Assembly: GCF_008831285.2 (NCBI RefSeq)
Contig: NC_045141.1
Location: 19,154,848 to 19,218,847 of the forward strand
Origin: Nymphaea colorata
Taxonomy: Eukaryota; Streptophyta; Magnoliopsida; Nymphaeales; Nymphaeaceae
Reading direction: 5' to 3'
Length of the DNA stretch: 64,000 bases
The position numbers and the translations under genes were made by a program. The notes beneath the pieces were generated by a model. It had not been told where the DNA came from. It saw only the letters and a list, made by a program, of their open reading frames with translations, and searched no databases. This document shows positions 12,221 to 26,100 of the stretch, piece after piece. The stretch's first letter is position 1, and every line of letters starts with the position of its first letter.

Positions 12221-13585
12221 AGAAAATGAATTCTATTAAACGAGACAGCATGAGTAGACTCCTGAGTGAATTGTCGAAACAATAGAAGAACGGCTGTAAA
12301 CACCATCCTAAACAAGATGTCATTCCTGACAATCCAAATAGACCACGGTCCACCAGAAAACTAGAAGCCATATTCTCCAAACGAATCTCCATTTTTTAGA
12401 TCGTCGACCAAATAATAAACCTCAGGCGAAAGATTGAATGGATAAAGTGGGGGGAGAGAGAGCGAGAAAGTTTCACTTTATAGGTTTATCTTGGATTGGC
12501 AGCTCTCTACCATGCACTTATTTTTGCAAGATATTTAAAAATGAACAGATATCCAAATGTAACTAGTAGGTAGACGTACGTGTGCGGTAATTGATAGGCC
12601 TCAAACAATTTTGAGTTAAAGATGCATTCAAACACCGAAAAGGATATACTTTGACAAGATCTTGACTTATCTTCTCAATTTATTATATAGGTAAAACTAT
12701 ACTTAGAGCGAGATCTTGACTTACTAAGTTGTTTAGGCGTTTAAAATCAAAGCCTTGTGGCTAGCACCCCAATTGTAAGCGCCTTTGCATTGTTGGATTG
12801 TGCATAGAGCTGAGGTTGTTTCTCTAATAGATAAGGTTTGATTCTGCCATGCTTTGAGAGGATACCGTTTTCATTTAATTAGATAAATAGAAAAAGATCA
12901 TCATTACCAGTCCTACTTTGGTTTCAATGAAGCTTGTACAAGAAAAAGATCTTGGATCGTCAAATTATCAGCATGCACGCACGATATCAGCTATTCATAT
13001 TTTGCTTGCTTAAAAGTACATATAATAGTGGAAATAATTAATTTAACTTGTTTCCTTCAAAATCATTTGGAAATCATATCTACATGTATAAATTATTCAC
13101 AAATTCTCGCAAAGTTGCAATCAAACAAACCAAAAAATCAAAATGGTATCAAGAGACAATGTGGGATGTACCAAATAATGCTGTTACACGCATTAATTCT
13201 CTTTTATCTCGCATATTCCATTTAGTATTTATTGCCTTTTGTTGGCCACTTCTAGGAAAGGGAGTGGAATTAAACCTGATCATTCGGAACATGTGTTAGG
13301 TTAACGATAAAGATAAGCTCTTTATTGTTATGCACAATATCAGCTCTATGTAAAAAACTTTTTAAATATGAAGCCTTTGCCTAACATTATGACCAAACAT
13401 TAGGGACTGAATAAAAATATTGCTTATAATTTTCTGCCCTCGAGCCCTAACCGTTGCAAACCCTCCCTCCCTCTCTCGCTTCTCTGCTCCAGCGGCTCAT
13501 CTCGTTCAGCCGACCCGCCGGGAACCTCTCCTACCCTCTCTCTCTCTCGTGCCCCCTCATTGGTGTTGCCTTCTCGAAGCCAGTA
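11231..13585. other. Intergenic region, ADF to NOB1
   Basis: No supported gene. It holds ADF 3' flank, a compound CA/GA microsatellite (12153-12219) and AT-rich DNA. The CT-rich stretch at about 13455-13585 is probably the NOB1 leader; it is open in the NOB1 frame but has no in-frame ATG before 13586. Confidence 0.55.
12153..12219. repeat. Compound microsatellite (CA)n(GA)n
   Basis: About 21 bp of CA repeats pass directly into about 46 bp of GA repeats. It is probably length-variable between individuals. Confidence 0.95.
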
Positions 13586-16500
13586 ATGGCTGCTCAGGTG
13601 TCTGCCGGTGGGTGGAGCGATGTGCTTCGGAAGCCGCCGCCTCCGAAGCAGCAAGAAGGAATTTCGAGTGGAGTGGTCGAGTCATTAAAGTCGAGCGAGG
13701 GAATCAGTATAGCTGTTGTCGACGCCAATGCGATAATCCAGGGAGGGGAGAAGCTGAACGATGGAAAGAAGAGGATTGTTTCTGTTGAGGAGGTATTGCA
13801 GGAAATTAGGGACCCTGCTTCTCGTCATAGACTTGCGTCGCTTCCGTTCCCCATTGAGGTCATGGAACCCTCGCCTGAGGCAATTAAGAAAGGTAACTCT
13901 TGTTCAACTTTACCTCGAAAACATGTTGGGTTCTTGTTTGACAAAAAATAGACTTTGTTATGCTGTGTTCTTTTGCTTTCTTATTCACAGGCCATGGTTA
14001 ACTCATACCATGTACTCCGTATATATCTCTCCTGTGATTAACGAGGTTGCGCAAATGCTTTTTGTTTTTATATGAGTGTTGTTGTAGTTGGCGATATTGC
14101 TTTTCCATTTGGGGTTGGTTCTTATCATCTGTATTAGGTGCTTGTTCTGTTACTTCTAAGTCATGGTAAGTTTCGGTTAGGCGTGGCAAGGACGCACGTG
14201 AATGGAACATATTAATTAGATGTTCGATAAAACTTGCCATCTAAGTTTTTCTAAATTTCAACATGCTACTATGGTAATTTAGTAAGGTGTGTTCTCTGTT
14301 GGTCCTTTTCGCACGCGTGCACAATGGAAAATCTAAGCTATTGACATATTTTCTCTGGATTTTGTTTTGTGCTAAAAGATTAACCAAAAGTTAGTCTAAT
14401 AATAACTTCACTGTCAACAACTTTAATTCTTCATACGCAAAAAGATCCTTTACAAATTTTTTGATTTCTTATTTCTGTATTTTTCACGGCTTACTTTGTA
14501 TTTAATTAGGTGGGCTGAGGAGAGCAGTGAAAGCCTTGGGCGTTTTATATGGATTTGTTGGCAGCATGTGCCACGACCTGCACTGTCCTTTCTTCTTTTC
14601 ATCTTGTGTGGGAATGTAGAACCCATTTTGTTCTCTGTCATGATTGGTAGCTAAAACTTTCTTCGTGGGCTTATCCATATTCACCACGGCTTTTAATTGT
14701 AGTAAGTCTAATCCTCTAGAGTAGAACGAGTGTTTTGGTTGCTGATTATCACGGCCAATTTGATGTTGAAGTTCTTAGGCTTTCTGCTTCATAACAAAGA
14801 AGTGAATTACAATTTGGAGAGGGTGTGACTATAAACCTGTTGATTTAAAAGGTGCACGTGTTTGCAGATCCCTTTTGTAAAATGTGCAGCTTTCGGACAA
14901 GGAATCTGAAGTCCTTGTTCCGTTGCAAAGTTATATCTCAGGATCAGAAATCACCTTCATGTCTAGACAAATGTCTTCAGTCTACATTTATCTCATGTCT
15001 ACTTCTCTTTTTTCCTTTATTTCTGGGGCCATTTGGACAGTTTCACTGAAATTGTGAAGCAAAAGTGTATTATCTTGCAAAACAGTATGAATCATGCTTA
15101 TCCTAGCACTTTTTTTGTGTCTTTGTGGTAAAGCAAGTGCAGTGATTCTTAACTGAAACTCCATATCAAATACTGCAAGTTAGGTTTCCTTTTTTTTTTT
15201 TTTTTTTTGCCTCCTGCAGTTGTTAACTTTGCGAGAGAGACCGGCGATCTGCAGATTCTTTCAGATGTTGATATAAAGTTGATGGCTTTAACCTATACTT
15301 TGGAAGCTCAGATCCATGGCACAAACAATCTGAGAGAAAGGCCCCCTCCACTTCATCTGGTAAGAGTGAAAAGGTTACCTGAAAATATGATGCCTGGATG
15401 GGGATCAAATGTTCCCAACTTGGAAGAGTGGGAAGCTCTTGAGCATGCTGTGGAGGCAGCACCAAATCCTGATTCAAGAATTTTGCCTCTTAAAGATTTA
15501 TCACTCAATATAACACCTGAAAATGGAGATATGTGCAATAAAGTTGATTTAATGGTAGATTCTGGTGAAATTGAAACTTCTTCACAAGAAATGGGAGGTT
15601 TTCCTTCGAGGAGAGCTAATAGATTTCCTCACGTGAAGCGTGAGATAAACATTGAGGACAAAAAGATGGTAGCAGATGGAATTGATGCTTCTAAAGGGGA
15701 AGTTGATGGAAATCCTGCGGATTGGAGGCCTGCTGTTAGTCGAAGCACACATCGCAGATATTTGAAGAGACAAGCAAGGCGTGCACTATCCAGTGCATCA
15801 GTACAATCTGAGCATCCTGAGGCAGAAGAGAGTGTTGAAAGCACACAACTAGATGGTACTTCTCTGGAAGATGAAAGTTCAAATGTGAACCAAGAGAAAG
15901 ATCATTACCTCAATAAAGAGATGCACTATGAAATTTTAGCCTCTGAGACTGGGGATTTGCATTCTTCTCAATTAATGGAGAATATGAATGAATCATGCAT
16001 GCCTTCTGATGATGTGCAGCATTCAGATGCTCTGGTGAGTGAACCAGGATTATGTGTAGAAGATGATATCCTGGATGAGATTGGTCACTTGAAGTTGGAG
16101 GGTGATGAAACTGAAATTGAACTTAATAAATTTAACCATCTAGAGATCTCTAGTCTTAGTGATCAAAATATAGATGGTAGTGAGGTGGATGACAATAACA
16201 GTGAGCAAAGTTGGACTCTTCGTTCCTTGTCTGAATCCAGTGTAGCTTGTGTGACAAGTGACTTTGCCATGCAAAATGTTATTCTCCAGATGGGTCTACG
16301 CCTTCTAACTCCCAGTGGTATGCAAATTCGCCAGTTGCATAGGTATGAATGGCTGCTTCAATGGCTTTTCCTTCTAGGCATTTTTTTTCTCCCTTTTTTC
16401 CCTTTAGTATGAGATCTTAGTATGACCTACCCAACTTGTTTATTGCTGCAGGTGGGTGTTGAAATGTCATGCTTGTAATAGAGTGACTGCAGAAATTGGA

Positions 16501-17735
16501 AGAATGTTTTGCCCCAAATGTGGCAATGGTGGTACTCTACGGAGAGTCTCTGTTACAGTTGATGGAAATGGGATTGTTCAAACAGCCAGCAGACCACGCA
16601 TTTCTGTTCGTGGCACTAGGGTAAGAATGGATATCCTTCACGTATGTTTGGATGTGGATGGCTGTCAATATATTTAACGTTGTCTCCTTTCCGTTTGGTA
16701 TCCACTTAGGTTAATTTCATTTTTCCATTTACTGTCTGTAAAAACTTTCTTAGGTGCTTCAACTTTTTGACCTGTTTATGCCATTTTGTAGTTAGTTTAT
16801 AGCGTTCAAAGTATTGGAACGAGTTGAAATTAGTCTCCTATTTAAGATTTTAAAGAAATATTTATGACCATATATGTGTACCTGAGCCACTTATGGTCTT
16901 ATGTTCTGATCTGTAGCTTTTTGAGTATTGATCTGAAGTTGATTATGGGGTTTGTTAGGGATGACCAGATATGACATTTGAAATCTCTTTTGGACTAGGT
17001 TGTTACACTTGGTGTTAGCGCCATGTTCAACTTTTAGACCTAGGGCCCATCATGCAGAGATCTGTGTCTGATGCTTTTTTTTATTATTTGTCATCGTCTC
17101 ATTTTTTTCTTCAGTGTTTCGTCTTAGCTGAACGTGCCCAGCATGCTATGCACTTGCTCTTTATCTATGTCAAATAACTGTAGGTATGGTTGTGAAGGGT
17201 GTGACATGGCCAGCCTTTGTCATGCCATCTTAAATAAGTAGGGAGACTTCTCCCTTGCTAGATATAGAGCTTTCAAGAACATTTTAAGTTCCAGCATACT
17301 GCTTGAGGCTTATTTGCTTTATTAAATCATGAATGTGCTGATTAAGTTCTACTTTTCTACTTCGTAGTTTTCCCTTCCCCTGCCTCAAGGTGGAAGAGAT
17401 GCCATTACCAAGAACCCCATTTTACGTGAAGATCAGCTTCCTCACAAGCTTCTGTATCCTAAGTCAAAGAAGAAGGGTAACCAGGTTAGTTTTTTTGAAT
17501 TCCAGCACAAATTATTCTGGTTATTTCAATTTCAAATTTTCATTTTTTGTTTGCATGTCACGATCTGACTCTTCTTTGGGAAAATCAGGGACTAGATATC
17601 CCAAGTGCAGACGAGATCACGTTTCACAGTTCGGAGAGAAGAGCACCACTAAAACCTCCTGTTAGAAAAGCGTTGGCAGTCTTCTCTGGGAAGCGGAACC
17701 CTAATGACAACCATTTCTCACGAAATAAACATTAA
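13586..17735 (+). CDS. NOB1: NOB1, 20S pre-rRNA D-site endonuclease
   Basis: Five exons: 13586-13892, 15220-16342, 16452-16620, 17368-17484 and 17589-17735 (TAA), all GT-AG, 620 residues. NOB1 cuts 20S pre-rRNA at site D to give the mature 18S 3' end in late cytoplasmic 40S maturation. The N-terminal PIN domain shows the acidic metal-binding set: Asp46 in AVVDANAII, Glu73/Asp76 in EVLQEIRD, and Asp118/Asp120 in LSDVDIKLMALTYTLE. An acidic Ser/Glu-rich middle (about residues 150-450) follows. The zinc ribbon then has Cys482, Cys485, Cys497 and Cys500 (CHACN...CPKCG). The C-terminal part holds GGRDAITKNPILREDQLPHK and ends in a basic tail (SGKRNPNDNHFSRNKH). Length is close to Arabidopsis NOB1. 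The start at 13586 is the first in-frame ATG. Confidence 0.95.
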
Positions 17736-20700
17736 ATTCGTTTTTTTCTTCATTTTGAGATGGTTTTTATTATTTGGATATGTAGATCACTTGCTGTTTG
17801 CCCATGCATTCCTGTTATTGGCCGAAGCATAACTAGTGAATCTAAATATCAGAATGTAAGTTATATCTTGACAGTTTTGTGTTGAAAGATGAAAAGAAGG
17901 AAAATGGCATGATTTCTCCCCTTTGCTTCTCAATATACCGCATTATGTGGGAAACCTTAAGGCGATTCATTCTAGCCTGTCGCGGTAGGACCGCAGGAGC
18001 ACGCAAGTGACCGACACTTTTTGTTTTGTTTCTTTAGTCCATCTTTGCTTTGACGCCGCCATTCTTGTCGCATGACGAAACGGGAGAAGAATATGATGTG
18101 CCTCCAGACGAGGTGTCGTCTCACCTGCCTCACAAGGAGCAGTAATAAAAGTCAAAGTGCCTTTTTTTTTCAAATTATTTTGAATTTGAACCTTGTCTAT
18201 CATAACAAACCAGGCGTGCAGTTGCATTCTTGGAAGTGGACCGGGTGCAAGAGATGTCAGTCTCATCATAGAACAAACTTCAATAAATTAGACGATCGAC
18301 TAGATTGGAGACTGCAGAAATTTTTTCCCCTCATGTTACTAGTTTTAACCGTGCCTGCAAATCTTCCAATGTAAAGTGTTTTCTTTTCACGTTAATAAAC
18401 TGGAAATTTTGGACGCACCACATCCTCACATGACAACTCCTTGCAATTTAAACTATCACACGATAACAAGTGAAAGGATGCTCCAAGTTGACAAATGCCA
18501 GTGCCACCATCGTCAGTCACGGGAGAACAATAGTGCTTTTACTCGCGTTAGCAAAGGATAGTGCCACAGAATGTGGATAAGAAATGTTTTTTTCTGAATG
18601 TCACTCTGTTCAACCCACCAATTCTCTTGGGATTGATAAATAATGCTCATCGTCAGTCACATGAGAACAAATCGTTCATGTGGCATCGACCTGTGGTTCA
18701 TTCTTTGCAGAAGCAACATCTACCGACACTTTTTAGGGTAACAGAACAGAAGCAAGGCGATCTCGTTACACAATTCAAACCGTTCATTCCTTTCTGTGTC
18801 ATTGCTGCTGCTGATATGGTTGCTTCTGCTGCAACCGCAGAAAAGAAAGATCAGATTCATGCGTGAAAAAATCTGGCCGTATTGTCTTTTGCAGTTCTGT
18901 AAGTGGTCTGGTTTCTGCGTAAAGGCCGTTTCAACGTGGGGAGGTCATTATGCATAATTATTTGTTCTGCGCGTACACGGGGCCGGAATTTTATGCCTGA
19001 AATCTTTGAGGCCCAAGAGAAGGGAATGGATTTCCACTAATAGGCTAGCAATATTATCCGCCAGTTTTATATCGTGTTGCCCAAAACTGTAAACTTGGCT
19101 TCCAAAAGGAAATTCATCACGTATGCAGCAGTTCGGTGAAACCAATCTTTGAGATACAGGTCCAATCTAAAGTTCTAGCATAGCTGGTCGAGTTGGTGGG
19201 TATGTGAGAGCCTGAAAGTGGAAGGGAGGAACCATAAGTACATATGGTCTCGACGCAGCTCTAGATCTGGTGGGGTATGGGAAAGGAGTGGGGGCTTTGG
19301 CCCCTCTTCCGAGCAGTGGGTCCCTTCCCTCTCACCTGAAATGCAGGTCCTATTGTTTCCATGCAAGTAGGCATTGGAAATCTTCAAAAGTGATTTGTGT
19401 GGTGAGAGTCTGAGACCAGTAAAATACATGAACTGGTGGTTCTTTGGGCGTGTCGTCGCTAGCAATTGAAAAAATCAAATGCATTCCTCCGGCTGCTTTC
19501 ATGCCTTATGGTGAGAAACTCTGAGGTTCAAATCGCCTGCCTGTCGCTATGATGTATGTCTGGCGTCTGTGCATCACAGGATCTTTAAGGGCTGATATGG
19601 TCACATGAAAGATGAGGCATAGATAAAAGTCGGTCTTCTTTTTCACTATCATGTTCAGTTCTTACTGAAGCAGAGACCAACTTTTGGCATTTACATCACT
19701 AGTTTTCTATAATTTAATCATGCCGACAGCTTAGTGAGATGCTTTAATTTCTTGAAGAGCAAAAGTTCTTCAAAATATGGTCAGGAACTTGACCGTCTTG
19801 CGTGGGGTCCTTGTTTTCCCTGCAAATATCTCTGTGTTCGGCTTCATCTGCTTCCACTTGCCGCGCTGATTGACCAATAAAACTGTCGGTTCAGATCTCC
19901 ATGAGCATGTGAACCGTTCAATCTCGTTTTCGGCTTGAATGGTTGCAAAAGACCAATTAAAACAAAGTGTTAAATGGGTAAAATTCAGCCTTAATTGGCT
20001 GATTCGATTTAACTTCTGACCACACATGGTACTCCTCTGATTCTAAGTTCATATACTCCAAGAATGCTCTCTTTCTCTCCCAGCCTCTAGTGGAGACGAG
20101 GACGAGGAGGTGCCAACAGGAGCTCCACCCACTTGGCTAAGCGGATGAATATAAGAAGTCGAAGAAGGCCCAGGGCTAAATACAAAATGCATGCCTCTCG
20201 TTGCCTGACCTGGTATACTGTTGTCTCTACTTGAACACAGTGCAATGGAAAGGAAGATGACAGAACAATACCTTTTTCTTGTCTGGGCGACAACGGCAGG
20301 GGATTAGTTCTTCATAAAACAAAATTTTTGAATAAGGAACTGTGGTTTGAGATCAAATTCTAGCTTATCAAGAACAAGTGACAGAGCACGTGTGCTGAAA
20401 GTTTTTTGACATGGCACGTCGACAATTCTGTAGGCCATACCATTCTTTTGGCATATATGCCGTGCAGCTTTTACCTGGTTACCGGCATCCACCCCACCAA
20501 GATCACAGGTTCATGATGCTTTCCTTTTGGAAAGTAATTGATGTTCTAATGGAGAATTATTCCAATGAATCACTTGCAATTTGGCTGCAGGGAGCATACA
20601 TTCTGTTTCGAGTTACAAGAGACCCTCATTAAGAACCGAGTCAGTTGATCATTATGGAGCATGGCTAGGTTCCATTTGCATGGTTTACAGCATCGTATAA

Positions 20701-22674
20701 AATTATTTTTTGATTTTTAAAGCTCGATTAGTGCAGTATCTTATGCTAGCTCTTGTGCAAAATTCTTGCACGGAATGGAATTGGATAAAGGAAAAAAGAA
20801 AAAGAAAAATTGGATGATGACCTGTTTGTGTTTTTGTTTTTCATTAACAGAAGTCTACTTTTACATGAATCAGATGCTTTTGTTTTCATCCAAAACCTAT
20901 GGATATGATTTATATGCAATTTTCAGTACAAAGCTACCGTTTGATCATGTACCTTAAATCTGAGTACTGTTTTAGTATATCGAAAAACGGCCCACAGTAT
21001 GTCAATTTTTAACACTTTTCATGGTATTATATCCAAATGGCATGATTTATGTATGTTGAGCATACGAGTGTAATTACTCCAGAAGCACTTTTATATCGTT
21101 GGCCAAAAGGCATCCTTTCGCGCTCTCAATTAGCGATTGCCTCATTGGCTTGTAGTAGGCGCTTGGAACTTTCCGGGCTTCTACATGATTTAACTAGGCT
21201 GATTTTGTTGCGGACACACTATGTGTGGCCCGGCCAAGTTAGTAAAAGGAGATGCTGTTTGGTCAGTTTAGGCATTGTTCGGGAAGCATGTGGAATCCAA
21301 TCAAACGCTAAGTTAAGCAAAAAGCAATGCACATGAATATTCAGCGACGAAGTGTATAAGTGCATCATGGTTGTCAGTTCCTTTAAAACTGCAAGTCCGT
21401 CGATGGGGAATCAAAACGGTTCCTCTATGTAGCGTTTGGATGCATACGAGGGTGCGCATAGGTTAAGGACAATTCCCTCAGTGGACACATATGCTGCGTC
21501 CACAACCATATAAAGTCATGCGGGGGCGAGTAAGTGAATGCTCGTCGTCGAGAATGGTGATGGTCCGTCGCCTTGCTTAATGACATATAGTCGTCAACTG
21601 ACTTCAGCTGAATACTTTCTTTCAAGGGAAGTCTACCCACACCCAAATTTCGTATAGAAGTAGATAGACGCTTGGAGGAATAACGATGTTCTCACAAGGC
21701 CTCATGTCAAACCTGGGTGATGGTGTGCCGAGTACATAGCACACCTCGTCTAGTTCACAGTCCCAAAAAAAAAATTAATGAAAACTTCTGCTACATTGAG
21801 AATGAGTCAGGCTGACCGAAAACTTGAGAAACCTTCCACACCGTGTGAGCTAAATAAGCTTGAAAAAATCTGCCAGTGACAAATTTAAGGCTTCAAATAA
21901 ATTAATTGGTCATTTACTAAACATGCGTCAATTTCACAAGTGTCGAAGGAAGCCAACAAGCACTTCGTCTACCCGCTCGATATTTCTATGTAAAAAAAGG
22001 CCAAACAAATAGCTCCTCCACTTAGACAAGTTCTTTATGTCATTGTGGTGCATCTCAACTTGCGTTGGCTAACGCAATCTGGCTTGTCTACCTGCATCGA
22101 AAAGTGCCATTAACAAATGCCAACTAAATATAAAATTATGAATGGCAAATGAGTCACGAAAGAGGCCGGGAAGACGTGAAATGGACTTGAGTCGTTTGCC
22201 AATGAAAACGTAGTGTAAGATGTGCATTATGCAAAATGTCTGAAACTCTTCTTTGAGAAGACGTGGACAGCAACGATATGATTTGCTCTCTTTTTAGATG
22301 AAGCTATTTCATATAACTTGTCTACTACTATAAATGAAAATCGATAATACGCAGGTACGAACAAAGCACCTCCCCTGGCATAAAGCAGAGAGAGTCATAA
22401 ATATGAAATCGAATTTAATAAACGAATGCCAACAGACAGATTTATATAAATGATAATGCTGGAACTCCCCTCAAATGCTTCTCCTCGCACCCCTTTTTTT
22501 CTTGCAAGGAGGAAAGAGGAGAGAGGAGCCACAAGCAAAGGAGGAAAAGGACTTTGACACGGAATTCAAGCCCGCAAAACCTACACTTGCTACAGTAATC
22601 CGCTACTGCTATTCTTTCCTAACACTTGCCTCGCACTTAATTTCTCCCTCCTGGGAGCACAACTACCCCACTTT
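17736..22674. other. Gene-poor intergenic region, NOB1 to AAE3 3' end
   Basis: About 4.9 kb between the 3' ends of convergent genes. Open frames up to about 100 codons (for example 21049-21336, 18072-18374) show no recognisable domain and no splice partners. A short direct repeat (CATCGTCAGTCAC...GAGAACAA) occurs at 18508-18530 and 18648-18670. Nothing else is supported. Confidence 0.5.
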
Positions 22675-25600
22675 CTAGGCTCCGAACTTGGGCACCTTCG
22701 CAGCAGAAACCTTGGCCAGGAAGTGCTCCGCCACCAGCCTTCGCTGAATCTTGCCGGTCGCCGTCTTCGGCAAGCTGTCGGCAACGAACACCCTCTTGGG
22801 CACCTTGAAGCTCGCCAAGTTTTTCTTGCAGAAGCGCAAGAACTCCGCCTCGTCTATCGACGCTCCGTCCCTCGGCACCACCGCGCAGTTGATCTGCAAG
22901 AACAAGTCCAGATTCCATGTTAGTCAAAAGGGCCGGACCCTCCACCAAGACTAACCCACTTCCTACTCGTCAAACGGACCAGAGGTTTGAAATCTGTCGG
23001 CTGCCAACGATGGAGTAGACACCAAAGAAAAGATCTCGGATGCGACCCCGCCCTAGCACTCTATACAAGACTAAAAGGATTTTTTTTTTTTTTTTTTTTC
23101 CTGCAACGAGAAGGCCAGTCCCACCACGCTAGAGCCTAGATACCCTTTGCTGCGCGGGCACAGAATCCCAGCAAGACGCGTCGCTGCGGCCCATGCTGGG
23201 ACTCCGCAAGGGGAGCCAAAAATAACGCCCGAAAAGGAACAGGGGTGAAAAAATGACACAGTAAAAAGGGTCGGACCTCTTCGCCGTATTTGTCGTCGGG
23301 AACGCCAAAGGCAACCGCCAGAGCAACATCTGGGTGCGATTGCATAACCGAGTCCACCTCAATGGGCGATATCTTCTCTCCTGCACAAGTCAAATGAAAC
23401 CCCATATATCAGGAAAAGATTTTATCCCGATGAGGATTCCCCGGCCAGAAGGCAGCGACAGAGGCTTAACAGATAAGAGAAAGGGCAAAACTCAAATCTG
23501 AGAATTTAACCCACCTCCACGGTTGATGAGTTCCTTGATTCGGCCAACGAGGTGAAGATAGCCATCTGAGTCCATGTATCCAAGGTCACCCGTGTGGAAC
23601 CAACCGAACCCGAAGGCCGCCTTGTTGGCTTCGGGGTTGTTCTTGTACCCCTTGGTTACGTTGGGCCCTCGTATGCACACCTCGCCGTTCGCGTTCGCCC
23701 TCTGGATCACACCATTCTCGTCCAGGATCGCCATCTCCTGACCCACCGGCCGGCCAACTGAGCCCGGCTTGTGTGGGCCGCGGTGGGGCAAAGGATTGGA
23801 TGCCATCAAGTGGGAGGCTTCCGTCATGGCGTAGGCCTCTAGCACGGGCGCGCCGAAGGCCTTCTCCAACCGATCCAGCACGGCAGGGGCGAGCGAGGCG
23901 CTGCAGCTACGGATAAACCTCAGCTTCGGGTAGTCGGTTTCGGGCTTGGAAGCGTGGCGGTCGAGGAGGATCTGGTGGATGGTGGGCACCGCGGTATAGA
24001 ACGTGGCCCCGTACGCCCGCATGTCCGCCCAGAACGTCGAGGCAGAGAAGCGGCCTGCTGCTGGGAGGACGGCCGATGCTCCGGCCGTGAGCGGGGAGAG
24101 AAGGCCCGCAAGCAGACCGTGGACATGGAAGAGGGGGAGGACGATGACGGTGGCGTCGGTGGAGGAGAGCTCATAGACCCCGACGATGTTCTGGGTGGAG
24201 GCACCGAGGTTTTGCTGGGTCAGGGGAACGCCCTTGGGCCGGCTGGTAGTGCCGGAAGTGTGGAGAAAGAGCGCCACGTCGTCGGCATCGTTGATAACCG
24301 AGGAGAGAGAGGAGTCCGACTGGTGCTCATCCACGAGGAGATTTCCAGCGATGGAAACAGAGAGGGTCGAGGGATCGATGCAGACGGCGACCCGGGGGAT
24401 ACCGAGCTTCGCCGCGGCGATGACGGAGGCGGAGTTGCTGGCGGCTTCGGCAGGGGTCAGGAGGAGCCTCGATTCGGAGTCGGAGAGATAGAACTCGAAC
24501 TCGTCGGCGGTGTAGGCCGAGTTGAGTGGTGCGGCCGTGGCCCGGGCTCGGATCACCGCCAGGAAAGCCACCACGAACTGCAATTAGCAAGGAATTGAAA
24601 CTAGTTTAGAGATTAACAAATCAAGTTTAAATTTGTAAACTCAGATTTTGGTCACAGAAGATGACGATGGAAAACCGTCCAAACGGCCCATGAGGTGTCC
24701 CACTATCGACACCCTCAAAATTTTTCAGAAAAATATATAGAAATAAGGAACCACGAAATTTTGGTTAAAGCTCACGACATCTTCGTGTAAGCACAGGAAC
24801 GCGTGGTAGGCGCGAGGACGAAAGAGTGGCAGGAAGCAACCGAAAATGAAAGGGTAATGGACAAGGAATCCCCTACTAATGGAAACGAAGCAAACCAAAA
24901 ATCAAGAAGTAAATAAATATTCATAATAGTAAAGAAACATTTCAACGACCCACCATATCTTCTAATTCGAATCATCTTCTTCTACATCCTTCTTCCTAAA
25001 AATTCATTTGTGAACTCTTCGGTGTAAATGACAAGAAAAAGAATGAAAGCACCAGGCCTGGCACACGAGCTTCGTGTTTTAGAAAATCTCTAGCCCTGAC
25101 CTGAGAGTACGGAATTATCAATAAAACGTATGTCCTACTATGCACATAGCCCCACAGAGAAAGAAAACCCTCGTGGAAATCGCGTGCCATGAGAGCAGCA
25201 GACGAGAACAAAACGATGCCAAACTCAGAAATCAAGAAACCGTAACAGAGAGTCACGCCACACTGCAGAATGATTTGTTAATTATTATTTTTAATAGAGA
25301 GGCACAGAAGGGGGCCCAAAAAAAAAAAAGGTCGAAGCTCCTTCATCGAAGTCACGAGATCGTCAAATCGAAGAAGCCTAAAAGGGAAAACAAAAGAAAG
25401 AGGAGGAAAAATCTTGATATAAACGGAAAGAAGATATTGGAAAAAGCAAAGAAGGAAAAATCCGAGGGAGTTTCCCATGAAGAAGACAACGAATCGTTCA
25501 CGAAAGCAATGAGCAGGAATCAAGAGACAGAGAGGAAGCAGAGAACTAGGGCGACTCACCTCGATGGTATTGGGGAAGGTAAGTGCAACGACATCGCCGC

Positions 25601-25781
25601 GTCGGACGCCGAGGCGGAGAAGACGGTCGGCGGCCTGGTCGACGAGCTCGTCGAGCCGGCCGTGCGTAAGCTCATACTTGCCAGAGAGAGCAAGCGCTCG
25701 CCGGTCGGGGAACTCGGCGGCGGCCTTCTTCAGCAGGCCGGTGAGGGTTCGGTGGCCCGAAACTCTAGCGTTCTCGGCCAT
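22675..25781 (-). CDS. AAE3: Acyl-activating enzyme 3-type oxalyl-CoA synthetase
   Basis: Four exons on the minus strand: 25781-25560, 24577-23515, 23380-23277 and 22893-22675 (TAG), 535 residues. This ANL-superfamily ligase adenylates its acid substrate and transfers it to CoA. AAE3 orthologues use oxalate (oxalate + ATP + CoA to oxalyl-CoA), the first step of oxalate breakdown. Visible motifs are the P-loop HTSGTTSRPKG (about 180-190), YAMTEAS (323-329), GWFHTGDLG with the AMP-ribose Asp (about 399-407), the hinge GRIKELINRGGEKISPIEVD, and the catalytic Lys511 in LPKTATGKIQRR. No N-terminal targeting peptide and no C-terminal SKL are seen (end KVPKFGA), which fits a cytosolic enzyme. It is about 20 residues longer than Arabidopsis AAE3, mostly at the ends. 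The coding exons are very GC-rich and give long antisense open frames that are not genes. Confidence 0.95.
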
Positions 25782-26018
25782 CCTTCCCTTCTATCCAACC
25801 AAATCAATGAGCAGAGAAAACAGCGAACACCCCCGAAAAACAGAGTGGCCCGATCGAGATAAGTGCAAACCGATAACGAAAATGGAGGAAACAGGACCCC
25901 TGAAGAACTTTGCTGAAGAAAATGAAGACACTTTTCCTGTTCTTCTACTTTCCTTTTCTGTCTATAGGAGAAAGAAGGAAGATCACAGCGGCGGAGAAGG
26001 CGGGGGTGGACGACACAG

Positions 26019-26026
26019 TTATATAA
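26019..26026 (-). promoter_or_regulatory. Probable TATA box of the AAE3 gene
   Basis: TTATATAA (palindromic) lies about 240 bp upstream of the AAE3 ATG (25781), preceded on the minus strand by GC-rich DNA. A start about 30 bp downstream would give a leader of roughly 210 nt. Confidence 0.5.
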
Positions 26027-26100
26027 GGGCGGGAGGTGTTGGCGCGGAACGGTTGGCCTCCCTCGGTGAAGGCTAGACCAGGGGAAGGTGGGGACGATCT

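Noticed and set aside
12740-12860. Possible tRNA-derived SINE (TGGCTAGCACC and GGTTTGATTCTG look like A and B boxes)
   Set aside because: The boxes are about 80 bp apart, too far for a tRNA-type promoter, and no second copy or tail was seen.
13454-13585. N-terminal extension of NOB1
   Set aside because: In frame but has no ATG (starts at TTG); it is CT-rich leader, and ATG 13586 fits the family.
23954-24598. 214-codon plus-strand frame opposite AAE3
   Set aside because: Gly/Glu/Arg-biased antisense shadow of exon 2, which has all acyl-CoA synthetase motifs.
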